From NCBI GenBank assembly GCA_949752745.1, contig OX457031.1, positions 44,332,269 through 44,396,268 on the forward strand: a DNA stretch of 64,000 nt. The letters run 5' to 3'. This DNA is from Protula sp. h YS-2021 (taxonomy: Eukaryota; Annelida; Polychaeta; Sabellida; Serpulidae). The notes below the pieces were generated by a model. The model was not told the DNA's origin, ran no database searches, and was given only the letters and a program-made list of their open reading frames with translations. The position numbers and the translations under genes were made by a program. Positions 22,738 through 44,120 of this stretch are shown piece by piece; positions within the stretch are counted from its first letter, which is position 1; each line of letters begins with the position of its first letter.

Positions 22738-23669
22738 AAAAAAGGATCTAAATGCATAAATTCGATTTTTAAATGTCTCAATGTTAGTTTTGCGAAGTAA
22801 GTTATGGTCAACATTAAAATATGTTGTTGTGCTGTTTATACAGATACACTCTACACAATTTAGGTTTTGATTACAGAAAATAATTACATTACATTACATT
22901 TATATTTGATCCCTATACCCATTATTAACTATTTACAACTGGTGCTTTAACTCCGCATTATTGATTGAAGCCAAGTACCAAATTATACGTGTACTATTCT
23001 AGGTGTGGAAAGGCGGCGTTGTATTCAGTGACCACATGAGTGCGGTCATGTGGAGTGTAATGTATTGGTATTTGAAAGGTTAAGTAAGTACAACTACGAC
23101 CATCCCTATCCAGAACGTCCTTGACCCATGCAGCCAAACATCTCGTGCATTCTCGTCACTCGGAAATAAGATTTTGAAAGAAGAACATGTCTTTTATTTA
23201 AACCATCAAACATTACATGGAGTCAAAAAGTTCTAAACAAATTTGGGTGAAAGACAGAAATTTGCTGCACATTTCTTCCAGCATTACAAGGTTTGTTTGC
23301 ACTCTTGTAGTTTTGAACAGATTTCAGCGTATTTTGAACACATTTCAGCGAAACCCTTCAAATTTATGGGGCCTGAAACAAGCGAGTTTACAAAGCTTGT
23401 CAAAATTTCACACGTTTTACCAAATAACTAAGTAAAACAGCGAATTTGCAATGTTGCTGAAATTATCAGAGGTTTTGTATAGCCGCTGATTTAACAGATC
23501 CGTTGTAATATACATTTACTCGTAACCGAAACACAAAAGAAATAACCCAGCGATTGCAGAGTTTATTTCCCATAACAGAATTTGTCACAGGTGGCAAATT
23601 GTCGGCGCAAAACACATTGTCAGTCTTTCAGAAAAAGGTACAGCACACAAACGTTTGTATAATACAGGC

Positions 23670-24060
23670 CTTCAAGCGCTCCTCAGGAAAAAATAGGTTA
23701 TTTTAATAGGTCACTAGTTAAAAAAAATATGTTTTTATAGGTTTTTTTGTGTCAAAAGAATAGGCTTTAATAGGTTGTATGGGGCATCCCAAAGTAACTT
23801 TTTATAAGGTTTGATGTTCTAAAATAATAATTTTAATAGGTTTAAGGGTATTTAAGCATATTTTAATAAAACCATCAAATAAGAATCTTAAAGTTAGATA
23901 TACTCTGTTCACTAATATACCTTAACTATCATTATTTTGTTAAAGTAATTTGAAACGTGAGTTTTTTTGTAATATTTTCTGTAAGAAACTGATAATATTA
24001 AGAAAAACAAATAGGCAAAAAGATTAATTAACAGTTAAAAAATAGGTTTTAAGAGGTTTA
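23670..24060 (+). repeat. AATAGGTTTTAATAGG-type degenerate tandem repeat
   Basis: Words such as aataggttattttaatagg, ataggctttaataggttg and taataggtttaagggta recur irregularly over about 400 bp; a shorter patch lies at 25345-25425. No gene was seen. Confidence 0.6.
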
Positions 24061-24610
24061 ATTAGCTCCAAGAAGCGGTACGCTACAAAGTTTCCACGCA
24101 CCGCTATATAACGATAAGCAAGTCAACTGTGCTCGCTTTGAGGCAACCCTGCCGCTACATTTTCGAGATTCAACGACCCATAAGTCTTTATTGGCATTTG
24201 CTAAAGGCCCTCAAAGTAAGACGGTAATGATATACAACTTCTGTGTTACGCTTTCTTTAACAGAAAATAATACGGAAATGGCCACAAATCTCCCGCAATA
24301 ATTGACATTTGTTGGTATACAGGGAGCATACTTTATTACGTGAAAAAGTAACAATAATTTTTACAATTATGCACCAAAAACTTTTGAATTGATATTTCAA
24401 AAGGACGTCAAAAAATAAAAAGTCAAATATTGTGTGTGTACGAAATAAATTTGTACGTAATTCTGCACCTATCAACTATTTTAGTATATATTTTACAAAC
24501 AAACGAAAACCCCTTTATTTGAATTTTTGGTCACTTGACTTTGGTCATGTGACTTTTAAAGGCCGGAATGTGAACAAACATTTGACAGGTGGGTGCAGAA
24601 GCTAACTTTT
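24060..24610 (+). repeat. Dispersed repeat family X, copy 1
   Basis: Begins ttagctccaagaagcggtac and ends near ggccggaatgtgaacaaac. Two more copies lie at 60885-61425 (reversed) and 62680-63840 (interrupted). Non-coding and AT-rich; the family was not recognised. Confidence 0.75.
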
Positions 24611-24699
24611 CTGCACTTTTATGAACAAATATAAGATATACAGCTTACTAAAAAATTTAGTCCCGAGTCACGGAGTGACCCTAGTCCATCACCACTCTT

Positions 24700-25320
24700 C
24701 TACCCTCTCTGGAGGTGGGAGTCACTCGGACTATAAAAAATTGTGCGTGTTTCACAAAAAGGGTATACTGGGCATGTACTTTCCGTTTGAATAGTAGTCC
24801 TGGATGACTCGTGCTTCCCAGCAAGAGTCATAGTTCCTACAATATAACTTGTCATTGATCTCAATTTTCCAATCTCGGCGCACGACTGGGGCCAACGGCG
24901 TTATTTTAGAAAGGGTGTATCACATAAATAACCCAATTATAAATTATGGCGCACAATTTTTATGGTCAAATAACAATTCTGTAATGAGAAAAATAGATGT
25001 TTTCTTCAGATCAGAATATAGAATCTCCCATTATCGCCAACAACAACAATGAATGTATAGTTGCAAAACCACTCTTTACTCCACTTTGGTAGTTTTGCCG
25101 AGGTCGAAAACAGTGCGCCAGGATACTTCTCAGTGTGCTTTTTAAGAAAAGGCATGCTGCTCCGAAACTCGGGGTCCTGGAGCGTGCGCCGAAAGATCTA
25201 GAGCCTCAAAAATTGAGATCAATGGTCATTCCTATTACAGGAACTGTGACCCTTTCTGACCTAGGAGGATAGAAAGGGTCCACTGGGACTATTTGAATAG
25301 TAGGGACTCGTTATACAAGT
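24700..25320. repeat. Palindromic element with separated arms
   Basis: cattgatctcaattttccaa near 24855 and aaaattgagatcaatgg near 25210 are inverted partners, flanked by further matches (gcgcacga / gtgcgccg, gttcctac / gtaggaact-like words). This is probably a foldback or MITE-type element. Confidence 0.5.
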
Positions 25321-25429
25321 CAGAGCTAACTCGGAGCTAAGGTTTAACAGGTCATTTTCACAAAATATAGGTCGCTTTGAAAAAAAGGTTTTAATACGTT
25401 TAACAGGTTCCACAGGTTAGTAATACGTT

Positions 25430-28400
25430 ACGGCACACACTTCAAAAAGTCAAATAGCATTTCTGTACTGAGAAAAATGCCGCTAGACTCAATTATCGCC
25501 CATAATGAAATACAGCAGCAAAGACTCATAACGAGAGTTTGGGAGCTACGTTTTAAGTGAGAAATGATGCGCCATGATACTTCTCACTCTGAGTTTCAAG
25601 AAAAAGTGTGACCCTCCCGATATGATCCTCTGTACTCTCATACGTACGAGTACATATGAGAGGATCGACATTTGACATCCACAGCATTCTAATCAAATCA
25701 TACGATAATTGGAAAACATAATACGTTCAGGTTTCGTGTGGATAAAGTACACAAATATATACACACAGATATAAGATCTTCTGAAATATGCAGCAATTAA
25801 GCAGTGCGCTGAATATTTTCGCATTTTTAGTTTTACCGCCAGCAGTTTGTAAACAATGTATAATTTCACGGTTTTCGCAAACTTAACGTATTGAACACCC
25901 TCTACAACTTTTAAATACTGCCACACAGGATAAAATTGTCTATATTTTTCGCGTTATTTATTATAAATTTTACTGTCATACACGAGTAAAATAGTGCCTT
26001 AATTAAATTAATGACGCAAACTTGAGGTCATTCTCTTATAAAAGGTTTGCATTCGAAAACGTTTTCACTAAACCAAATCGGTATTAAAATCACCTCGATT
26101 ATCATATTGTCGCCACCATTGTAGTACTGACGACTAGAGAAAAAAAAGCAGTGCGACGACGGTGCCGCTTGGTGGGTCGATAATGGCTTGATTTGTTGTG
26201 TATTACTCTCCTAATTTTCAACACAACCTACTTCCTCTCGCTGTCCGATGAATGGCAAAGATGCGCTTTTCAGCTCTTGAAAAGTGCGACTCTTCCAGTC
26301 TTAAAGCCGATGCAGAATGGGAAAATATGCACCTTTTGCCAGGTTAAAATGTGTAACTCTTCTGGGCCGTTTCTTTCAAAAATATCCTGTCTTTAATCCT
26401 GAATAAAATTCAATAAAAACTGAACTTTATCTAATAAATAGAATTTATTCCACCATTTTTTAACAAGTTTTTTTTTTTCCACAAATTCTATCTTGCTATC
26501 TTGCCAACGTTATTCCTAGTTTTAAATGATTGTCAGGCTGAAAAGGTCTACGTAGCTCTGTGTCAATCTATAAAAATGCCCTCTCCAGCCGAGGCAGTAT
26601 TGCAAGTAGACTACCTTTGAAAAAGTTTATATTAATATATAAGTAAGGTGTAGCGTTAGGTGATCCTTCACTCCCTTACAAATTCTTCGCCAAAAATTAA
26701 GAAATTTCTTGTCCAGAAAATTGAATTAAAATACTCTAAGCTAGGAGTTCGTTGCAAGAAAAACTAATCGGTAATAGCACCTAATAGTGAAGTCTGCGAT
26801 GTCCCAAAAATTTACAGTACAGTGGTTTATATTTTACAAGCAGAGCACTGCAAGAAAGTTATAGCAGAGCATTGCAAGAAAGTTATCAGCAGAGTCATAT
26901 TCCAATGCAAAAAAGTATTTCTGAAGACATTTTGATGTGACATCATTTAACATGCATTCTATATTTTTCTGATAAGAAATTTTCACTACACAGAACAAGC
27001 TACAGAATATTTTTGCTCTGCAGTGAAATTCAAATCAAAGTCCTTCGGCTACTCATATTTTTATCACAATTAATCTGGGAAATCAGCAAATATCACGATA
27101 GATTCAGATTCAATACAAAAAAATGGTTGGCTGTAAGCAAATGAATATTATTTCTTGGATTTCAGTAAACTCTGACAGTGCAAAGCAGCGACGCCATGAA
27201 ATCAGTGGAAAGTGTAGAGATTATGCTATCACAAAATCGCTGAAACGTTTTTATTCCCTGATTTAGCAAAATTTCCTGTCACGTATATAAAAGTATATGA
27301 AAACATTCTTCATACATCTTTCTGGTTTGCTTACATTATCTCTATGTAAATAGAGAGACAAATTAAACTACGTTCTGCGTAACAACGACTTAATAAACCA
27401 ACAAAAAGGAACAAAATAGCACCATTTAATTTTTATATTTTTGCCATTGATATCCATCAATCCATCGCAAATTTAGCATTGTACGTTTTTACCATTAATG
27501 TCCAGGCGCTTCTTGAATATGCATCAATATTTTTTTGACGAGTGCCAATTATGAGGAGCGCCTGAGTAATACTGAGTCAGCAGAATTCATAAGATATATT
27601 TTATGTACACTTATGAAAAAATGATACGTACTTTGGTCTTGCAATGTCCAGCAGGTCTGACTTTTTATAAAATCTATCTGAATCACTTAGCATGAATGCA
27701 TGCTAAGAAGAGGACCAAGTACCTAGGTACAATTATAACAAATAATCTTTTTCTGTCCTAGGGATACTACAGTATTTGACCTTGTCACTGAATCTACGGA
27801 TTTGTAGTTTCTTTTCAACTTACAGCGATAAGGTGTTTCCGTATTATGTTTTTGCCATCATCTGGTCATTCAAACTGGTCTTGGAGGGTTAGGACAAGAG
27901 CAACCAAAATTAGCAGAAACACATTGTAGCATGTCTAATTAGTCTATTTTTTCTAGAAATTCACTTGATTTTTGTATGTAAATACGGAAATTGAAATTTT
28001 ATCATTGAAACCCATTTATAAGATACACGCTGTGAGAGCTCACAGTATCTACAGCCTCAGCCTGTAAATCGATTTGCTGTGCACAATGAGTAAATCAAAT
28101 ATTACTCTTGTGTGCTATGCGTTGGAACTTACATTCATGCTGAGCAAGAAGTCTGAAATGTTTTAATGTAATAACACTTCACATTACAATCGAGAACAAT
28201 TTATGAATATTTGGTACGCCAACTCTCTAACTTTTACCAATTATTATCATTTTTCATTTATTTATTTGTTTTATTGCCCGTATTTTCGAAAGAGATTAAA
28301 ACGTATTTCTAAATTACACATTTTCATTTGGTTCTTTCGTTTTCCATTTCGGATTTTCACTTAGCTGTCCAAAAAAACTCGCTAGAAATTAATTGTTTCT

Positions 28401-29180
28401 ATACGTGGAGAGTGAACCGTCCATTTGCTGCATAATTGCCGCAATATAGCGTCACCTTAATGCCTATAGTGTTATTATAATTTATTCGTCCAAGTAAAAA
28501 ATTTCGAAGTTCCATCAACGTCTGGATTTCGATTATCATGGAAGTCTGCATGGCAAAAATCCGAGCATGACAAAATCGGTTACAGGGAGGTCTGTTTTCT
28601 GCAGTTGCCTCAATGGTGGAGGGACATCCGTCCACCAGCTTCACAACGTCTATCTACCGATGCTATTTTGATGTCGAGAAAGTGACATCATATAGCCCTA
28701 GCCAAAATATTAATCAGATCACCAACTAGACAGTGCCAATCGTAAGATTTAGTTGTCATCGCTCTGTCAAAGTTCCCTTGGGACATCGGAATATGTACGA
28801 AGTCAATTTTCACGAAAGTTTCTCAAAAATAGACACTGAGTAGTTGTTAATCTATGGTCATGACCAAACATAACAAAATTACAATCAGATTTAATGTGGC
28901 GAACGTTTGTTGCGACTGAAATCAATATCTACACATCGTTGCATATCCAACGTCTATTGAACGTTGTGTCAAAGGCATTGATCTATGGCCGCGACACCAC
29001 CCAAAACAAACTTACAACCAAATGTAGCGATTTGGCCAGGTCACTGTCGCTGTTTTATCGACGTCAGAATTTTACTGGGATATAGCATGTAAGCATATTG
29101 CATAAATGTGTTACGTAGAGTTTTGATGTGACTGGCAACTTGGCATGACTTTCAACCAGACTGTGAAGGAATACTGAATT
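25430..29180. other. AT-rich intergenic DNA, no gene recognised
   Basis: Short unrelated frames only. A 27-bp near-tandem duplication (gcagagcattgcaagaaagt) lies at 26840-26890. No splice-supported exon was recognised on either strand. Confidence 0.4.
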
Positions 29181-29184
29181 TTTA

Positions 29185-29285
29185 GAATCGTATTTTTTGT
29201 GGCCTCAAGTGTAACTTTTGATACTCGGCAGCGAAACCGACCCAGTTTTTTGCTGGTTCTAAAGAAGCCCTTACGATACTTTATT
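29185..29285 (+). repeat. Dispersed repeat 'agaatcgtattttttgtg', copy 1
   Basis: agaatcgtattttttgtggc followed by a GCAGCGAAACCGA segment matches the start of both units of the 37-41 kb tandem duplication and, reversed, 48127-48200. Confidence 0.65.
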
Positions 29286-29924
29286 TACTACTAATCTTAA
29301 GAAAAATGTTGTCTCAATGATAACCTTTAAGTGCAATTGTTTTAATTTTTATTGCAATTCAGATGTCATTTTGTTAAATAAAAAAACATATATAAAACAA
29401 ACTTGGATGCAACTCCACAATCGATGCACAGAAGTTTAAGAAACGCAATGTCGTCCCCATGTCATTTGAAATATGGTCGACTAAGTTCTATCCTGAAGTG
29501 TTGTATTCTCTCGTGATACATAGAACCCTATAGAAATATTTTTATTTGATTATATTTAAATTTTGACTCCCTACACGAAAAGTATAGCACCTCGGCTTCC
29601 AACAGTTCCCCGTGAATTTCACTTGCATCTGGTCCTTAAATGCATTATTGAAGTCATTACACAAAGTGTAACATAACAAAATGCAATAGTCAATGTGCTT
29701 AGTGAGTGATAGTTTATGCTGATGCCTAAAGTAAAAGTCACAATAAATTTGCTCTTATAGACTCAAGGCTATCATTTGGAAGACTAGTCCTAACTTTCCC
29801 ATAAGTTCAACAGAGTCTGTTCAAAAAATATATGCCTATGGGTCCTAGAGACGGATGATGTGAAACCTTTACCTATCTGTACAAACTGCCAAGAAGGTAA
29901 CCGGGGTGATCGGCACTTCGTACA

Positions 29925-30205
29925 TACGTGTTACCATGTGTGTCCAAAAAACGCGGATAAGGGGGTAATTTTGAGGTCAGACGGGATCCGCGTGCAGTGC
30001 CAATGTCGTCAAAAGGGGGTTGGGGTAATTTTCATACAGTACTCGTTACCCACAAAAAGGTTTTCTTTTTGTCACGTTTGGATAAAATAAGGGGCATCAT
30101 TTCAAAATAAGAACTCCGTGTTTAGGGGTCATTTTAAAAAGTCATGAACACGCATGGTAGCCAGTTGATACGTGAGTGCTCTCCCCCCCCCCCCCCCCCC
30201 CATGA
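29925..30205 (+). repeat. Dispersed repeat 'gggggtaattttgaggtcag', copy 1, ending in C-run
   Basis: Shares acgcggataagggggtaatt and ttgaggtcaga with 38865-39100 and 40740-40980, and in reverse with about 35580-35830. All copies adjoin a poly-C/poly-G run (30182-30200 here). Its open frame is a repeat by-product. Confidence 0.7.
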
Positions 30206-30511
30206 GACAAATTAACTTATAATCCAATGAGCGCGACCACAAGACAGGCGTACAGCACCATCTGTGCTAACACGAAAAATAACACTATCGAATTTATTAC
30301 ATCAACACTGGAAATACGCGTAACTAGTGCCACATTGGCAAATTATAACTGTATTTCTGAGGTGACCATGACAGACACACTGCACAGAGAAAATCTCTGG
30401 CTTTCCAGGATCCTATCCTGTTAGAACGAAACCTTCTTGAGAGACATTAAACAAATAAGTCTCTGAATATCATAGGAAGGGGTCAAAAAGTGTCAACTGA
30501 AGCAGAGAAGT

Positions 30512-30517
30512 TTTATT
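30512..30517 (-). promoter_or_regulatory. Polyadenylation signal of death-domain gene
   Basis: AATAAA on the minus strand, about 205 bp after the stop codon at 30722. It is the first such hexamer downstream. Confidence 0.6.
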
Positions 30518-30721
30518 GAACTATGTATTGAAGTGTTTCCTGAAGTATTCCCCCTCTTAATTAAAATGTGTTTTTTTCTCAAAAGCAAGCCCCAGCTCTC
30601 TCTGACACTCAAAGATAATCAACAGATCACAGGTAACCAAAACAGCGAAATAAATTCTCCAAGCAGCATACAGTAATGCCCTCATAACTGAACCCGGGTT
30701 ACAGTAAACTCATTTTGCCAA

Positions 30722-34600
<3,879 letters not shown>

Positions 34601-34699
34601 CTTGTTAATCAGTTGCAGCCAGTTTCGTAGGATGCTACCTTTTGGCTGTTAAGCTTCTAAAAGATATACAAAATATATATTGGATATTTTAAATAGATT

Positions 34700-36580
34700 T
34701 TGTCATGAAGAATGTTTTGTTTTATATGTTATGCATGACTTCTTTATTGAAAAAAGAGAACAGTTATGCTCAGTTCGACACTAAACCTGCCGAAATTAAC
34801 AATGAAATGTTATTTGGATATAAAATACAATACTAGTTGGAAATGTATTCAAATGGGTAGATATGTACGTATCTGGTAGTCCCGGGGCACTCAGGCAGAC
34901 AGTCGAGACGTTTTGCAAGAAGTAAACACTTCTCGTTTTGCGTCCCATTTTACTTTTGGTGTGTTGCCGTGCGCAGAGTAAAACGTTTCTTGAAATTTTT
35001 TAACTTGGCACGATGTAGAAGTAAACATTGATTCTTAAATAATTTTTTTTTACAATTGATTATTTAACACATTGGAGCAATTGATCATATTCTTCAATAC
35101 CTTGTATACGTGTTAAGCGCTTCATTCACATTTGAATCAGAATAAGTGCGCTATAAAATCTCTCATGAATTTATATACATAGACGCCTATAGATTCTGCT
35201 TGGTTCGACTGATCAAAACACAGCTTCGATTCATAAAAGAAAAAACGAAAATAGTATAATCTTTTCAACACTTGTTTTTTAAAAGAGGGGGAAAATTTAT
35301 TCGTTTTTATTGAAAATAAATTGACTTCGTGCAAAACACGGTTTGCCAAAAGAGTTAACTTCTCATTTCATAAGTCTCCTCTGACGTAAATTTTGGCATG
35401 TTAACCTCTTGCAAAAGGTCTCTATTAGTTTCCATGCGTATCCCCGACTTCTTAATATGACCCCTAAAAACGTAAAGTGCCAACCTTGAAAAATTCTTTC
35501 TTTTTAAATTAAGTTTCATCTTCAAGCACGGAGTGTCACCAAATTACATACTTTTAAAAAACAAGCGCAGCTAAAACGCACGACTGCAAACATAGTAGGA
35601 AAACCAGGCTGACACTTACATTGAGAATAGCCTTTGAGCAAATTTTGGGGACCCGTTTTTGCATGACGCCAAGTGCAGTTCCGAATAATCTTTCTTGTCG
35701 TGAATATTAAATGACATTACCCCCCCCCCCCCCCTCTTTTTAACACCGTTGGCATTCCGCGCGGACCACGTCTGGCCCACAATTACACCCCTCCCACTTC
35801 TCCGTTTTTGGACACGCATGGTTACATATATACTACCTAGGGGCCACCCCTCCGACCCCCCTCCCCCCAGCCCGCCATGGAGCTGGGGAGGGAAGAGTGC
35901 TCAGTGCCAATGGTGATGTGAGAGGAAATTTCATGAAGCAAAACATATACCGAAAAAATAAGTTCACACTGAAAGAGAGAGGTTAGTTTGTTAGTCACTA
36001 AATTGATAAATTCACTAAATGAAAATTTCAACAGTGAAAATTTAACACAATTTCTGTCAAATAACGCAAACTCATTACACCGTTATTTCCCAAGCTTCAT
36101 AGAAATGCAGCTGAAACAAAACACAGATCACATTTTTCCTGCTCACAGTATTTTGGTGTTATGCAGTCTCATTCAAGGAACGTGTGTCTGCGAGTTGTTT
36201 GCTTGCCGAAAAGCCCAATCTTTTTTTTTTCGAAAATGCACAGTTGTGAGTGTAAACCCCAGTCGTTCGGAGCCCAAAATCATTACACCGCCAGTACCAA
36301 AGCCATAAATCTGGCTGACACAAATCGAGGTGCAACGTTCGATGATGCGTCTATGTAAGCGTTGGCGCCTGTCTGTGGGGTAAAGCTTTAACCTGAGGTC
36401 CACTAAAATGACACGTCGCTAGTTACGCATTTTCTATCCTGGGTATTCTGTGTCACTATAAATCCTCCGATTGAAGAACCAGCATATAAAGTGTCCATGG
36501 CTTGGTTACGACACTTTTGTGGAAATCGCGGTTACTTAAGGTGCAATCGTTCTCACTGAACCGTTACGTACACAAGTGTT
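34700..36580. other. Intergenic repeats, no gene recognised
   Basis: Contains a reversed copy of the 'gggggtaattttgaggtcag' family at about 35580-35830 with a C-run at 35720-35735. The remainder is AT-rich with only short unsupported frames. Confidence 0.4.
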
Positions 36581-36589
36581 ATTACGCTT

Positions 36590-37281
36590 GGGGATTTGCC
36601 AAAATCCCCCAGTGTATTGAATTTGTACGAAAATTTTAGTCGCAGTTATGGCATGTTTTTTTTTTTTTTTCGTTTTTTGTTTGTTTGTCCGTGGAACTAG
36701 TCAGAGGCCGTTAGCACTAGAAAGATGAAATTTGGATACGATAAACTTCAGTATGTCTAGTTGATCCTCCTGTATTTTTTTTTAAATTCGCTTAATTTTT
36801 CAATTAAAAAACAGGCGGCACGAAGCTGAGAGCAGTAGTTTAAATTGGCATGATATCAGCCTCGGTGTATTGATCACCCAACTTTCAATGAAAGCTATAA
36901 CAGCATGCATGTGCGGGTTTAAGTTGGCTGCACCGTTTGGGTTTTTCCCCAATTAAAGAGTGATGAAATTTGGCTCACTCATAGAGGGCGATTAGACGCC
37001 GTGAAAGCCACATGTTTTTAACCATAACCTTAGATAACGATTGACATGCTCGGCTATGGTCAATGTCAAAAACCGAAAGTTGTCTCGAAAGCGGTTAGAG
37101 ATAGAGCGATTTTGAGCTTATTTTCGACCCTTTCGGACTGAAAGACCATATGTAAGAGGTACCTCAGTGGCCTTGACCTCCTCAGACATGGTCAAAGTCA
37201 AAAACCGGTAAACGGTTAGTGACAGAGCGATTTTGAGCTTATTTTCGACCCTTTGGGCCTAAAAGACGATATGTAAGGGGT
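36590..37281 (+). repeat. Repeat with ~120-bp subunits, left partner
   Basis: Begins with hairpin cttggggatttgccaaaatc, then two units sharing agagcgattttgagcttatt and tcgaccctttcgg / tcgaccctttggg. A reversed relative lies at 42160-42700. Confidence 0.65.
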
Positions 37282-37282
37282 C

Positions 37283-39152
<1,870 letters not shown>

Positions 39153-39157
39153 CTTTC

Positions 39158-41035
<1,878 letters not shown>

Positions 41036-42160
41036 TGACTCCCAATGTCATGCTTAACATTTACTCCTGCGCACACCCAAAATATAAATATTTGTAACGA
41101 TGTTAATGTCTGTCAAATTTTATGTGTATTTTCATTACAAGCCAGATTTTCTTTTTCCTTTGTAACTGATATCTCGCTGGCCGCTATTTTCTGTGTTAAG
41201 GTTCTGTTTTACATATTAAGGTTTCCTAATCCACGCCTAAATCTCACACATTTAAAAATAATATTATGCATAGAAAGTACAGCTGTTATTTTAGCAGAGA
41301 CACCTTTCTAGAACGTCTTTATACATGTGATGATCAATTATAACTGAGTTATGCTTAGGCTATTTGCTATATCAAAATATCAATTATCATTGATGCACCA
41401 AATATCTGTGGGTCGATTGCAGATCAGGTGAATGATTCGATCGCAAAATGACAAAAAAAGAAAAGAAAAAGAAAAAACGACCTTACGTTTTGGCTGAGTA
41501 TTGTTCCGTTGTCATTTATGGCTAAAATGCTACTTAGTTTGTTCTCTAGAGGAGAAATATAAATTTCTATACAATTTTCGTGGTTAATTGTGTCTAGTCA
41601 TAAATCCATGCTCTGGCAGTTTTCTGCTTCGTAGCTGTTATGAAAACACTTTGGGCTTGCGGATTACCCGTAATTGCCCTCCTGGCGGATAAGTCGTTTT
41701 GTGTGTCAATCAATCTTTGCTCGCAATAATAAGATCATTTTTCCTCGCCGCCAGTCATTCGACCTTTTTCTCATTATTTCATTTGTTTAGTCCAAGCTTC
41801 TGATAAAAATTCTCACTATCACATAATTAATCGGGTTTGTTTGTTTGTTTGTTTGTTTTTTGTTGTTTTTGTTGATTTTTATTTACCTATGGGGGGGGGG
41901 GTAGGCTTGTTGTTTACCGGATTAACCCTTTCTTTATTTCTGCTAATCAGAAACTGACATTGTCTTAATATCACAAAACCGAGCCAAAAATGCTTTGCTT
42001 TAGCCGAGAGAAGCATCATTTGGTGGCACTGATAGTTTTAAGAGAATATCATATCAATTTGGAACTAGACAGAATTCCGCTACATAGAGGAATAGACCCA
42101 CTTGCAGAAACCACCAAAGAAAATATTTGCATTAAATTATGACCAAGGAGTTCAAAATTA
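41036..42160. other. AT-rich intergenic DNA, no gene recognised
   Basis: Nothing beyond a (TTTG)n patch at 41838-41860 and a G-run near 41890. Confidence 0.4.
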
Positions 42161-42700
42161 CGCACTACCAAAGTCGCTCTAACTCAAACTGTTTTCGAGA
42201 TAATAGTCAACTTCCGCTTTTTGATTTTGACCGTGAACGAAAAAATTAAGGTTACCGAGATACCTCTTGAGTATGCTTAGGCCCAGGGGATCGAAAATGA
42301 GCTCAAAGTCGCTCTATCTCTAACCGTTTTCGAGATAATAGTCAACTTCCGGTTTTTTACGTTAACCGTGACTCAGACGGTCAAGGTCACCGAGGTACCT
42401 CTTGTGTAACGTTTTTTATGCCCAAATGGTCGAAAATGAGCAGGGAGGAGTTTTCTGGAAACCATTTGCTGGAAAAATAATTTTGGACTCAATCTGACCT
42501 TGACCTAAAACAATTGCGGATTCACCGAGATCTCATCATCCCTAAAGTGTGCCAAATTTTATCTCCCTGGATCAAAAATTGTAGGATTTTTCTGGAAACG
42601 ACCCAAACGGAAAAAAGGAAGGAAAAAACGAAAAAAGGACAGAAACTTCCAGAAAATCTATAAGCATATACCCAGTTGCAAACGAGGGTTGCAAGAGGAA
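42160..42700 (-). repeat. Repeat with ~120-bp subunits, right partner (inverted)
   Basis: Two units with aaagtcgctctatctctaac, ttcgagataatagtcaactt and accgaggtacctcttg correspond in reverse to 36590-37281. Together they bracket the tandem duplication. Confidence 0.65.
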
Positions 42701-44120
42701 ATTATGCAAAAAGTTCAACGAATACTAATGGAGTCTTTAGGGTCCATTGGCATTGGCATCGGTCAGATAAAGGCAATATGAGTTGCTTTACTATTTGCTT
42801 TTCCTTTATTTCAATCACATTTTTGAAAAATACTTCTGTGATATTTCGATAGATTTCTTTAGTTGATTAAATAGATGAATATGTACTTTATCAATTTAAG
42901 TTTTTCATATCAGAGAAACTAATTATCATTACTATTCGACGCTTTTATTTGTTTGAAAACATTGGTAGTCCTAAACTTATGTCTTTAATTTGCCCCGATA
43001 TGTTTTGTAAGTAGAAACATACACGGTACGGTAAATAGCAACAACAAACAAAGTAACAAATACCGGATACCCAATAGCAATATATTACCCTTGTCTTCAT
43101 CGATAATATTGCGTAGACGGAAAAAGACAGGGGAAGGAAAAAGTCCTGAAGAATTTGCCTGAATTAGACACATTCCCAACTAGAAGATTTGCTCTGAGTG
43201 AGATTTCACTGTACGCCTGTAATCCTACAATGCTGAAATGTGAGGAACTGTTATTTAAACAAATGTATAAAGAATATCATATATTGAGCTTTAAGTTACT
43301 TAAGTTAAGTGCTCTATAACATTATCCTGGCGAGGCAAAGCAACACTCCAGTGGTTAATTTGTTAGTTAAATATGTACGGCTCTCTGTTCGCTATAGAAA
43401 TAAATGAAATTGTAAGGACAATGAAGCCCGTACAGTCTAATCCTGTTATTTTGCCTGCCCCCTTCCCCTGCCCCCTTCTCCTATATCATCACATACAAAG
43501 AAATATACTTCAAGACCTTTTCAGAAGAAATATAAACGCATCATATTTATTCTGTTGGATAGAATAACTGATTAAAGTCTGTGTCTAACTTCAGCTGAAA
43601 TGTGAATAAGAAATCGCACGATTGAGAAATTTTACTGCATACAATTGTGGAGGAAATTCACTTTTCCCCTAGTTGGCTTAGCTAGTTTTGAAACAGTATG
43701 AAATATGAAACTACAGAATCATTCATGGAGGCGCTCAGTCAAGTTCCACTGTTTCGCTCCCATGCCTAATAATATTTCACCATATGATTCTCATGTGGTA
43801 GCTATGTGGAAAACATTCCTTAACTGAGGGTACCAAAAAATACACCATCGCAAAATGAAATATAAAATGCCAAGTGCCCACAAATCTACCATATGTTTGT
43901 TACATAATTGAAAGTTTTAAAATAGGATGAGCAGTGGTAACTATATAGAGAAACATACCATCAATTTTTTGCACACGGTATCCCAAACATAGCAGCAGGT
44001 TTGAACATATGTCAATGGTGACATGATTGCCATATGTTGAACATGTGCTGAGGTTGAATATATGTTCACTGTATGGCTGCCTCACTGCAGCCATCTATTT
44101 TGTTTATGGTTGTCAACATA

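Larger units (their letters stand above)
20998..23508. mobile_element. DNA transposon relic with CAGCGACTTT termini
   Basis: The left end ttacagcggatctgtcaaat followed by cagcgactttacaaagccgc recurs reversed at 23460-23508 (gctgatttaacagatccgtt). The ends are related to those of the MITE at 18671-19050. No transposase was recognised in the 2.5 kb between, which contains one arm of the 159-bp inverted repeat and a hairpin repeat near 22660-22740. Confidence 0.5.
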
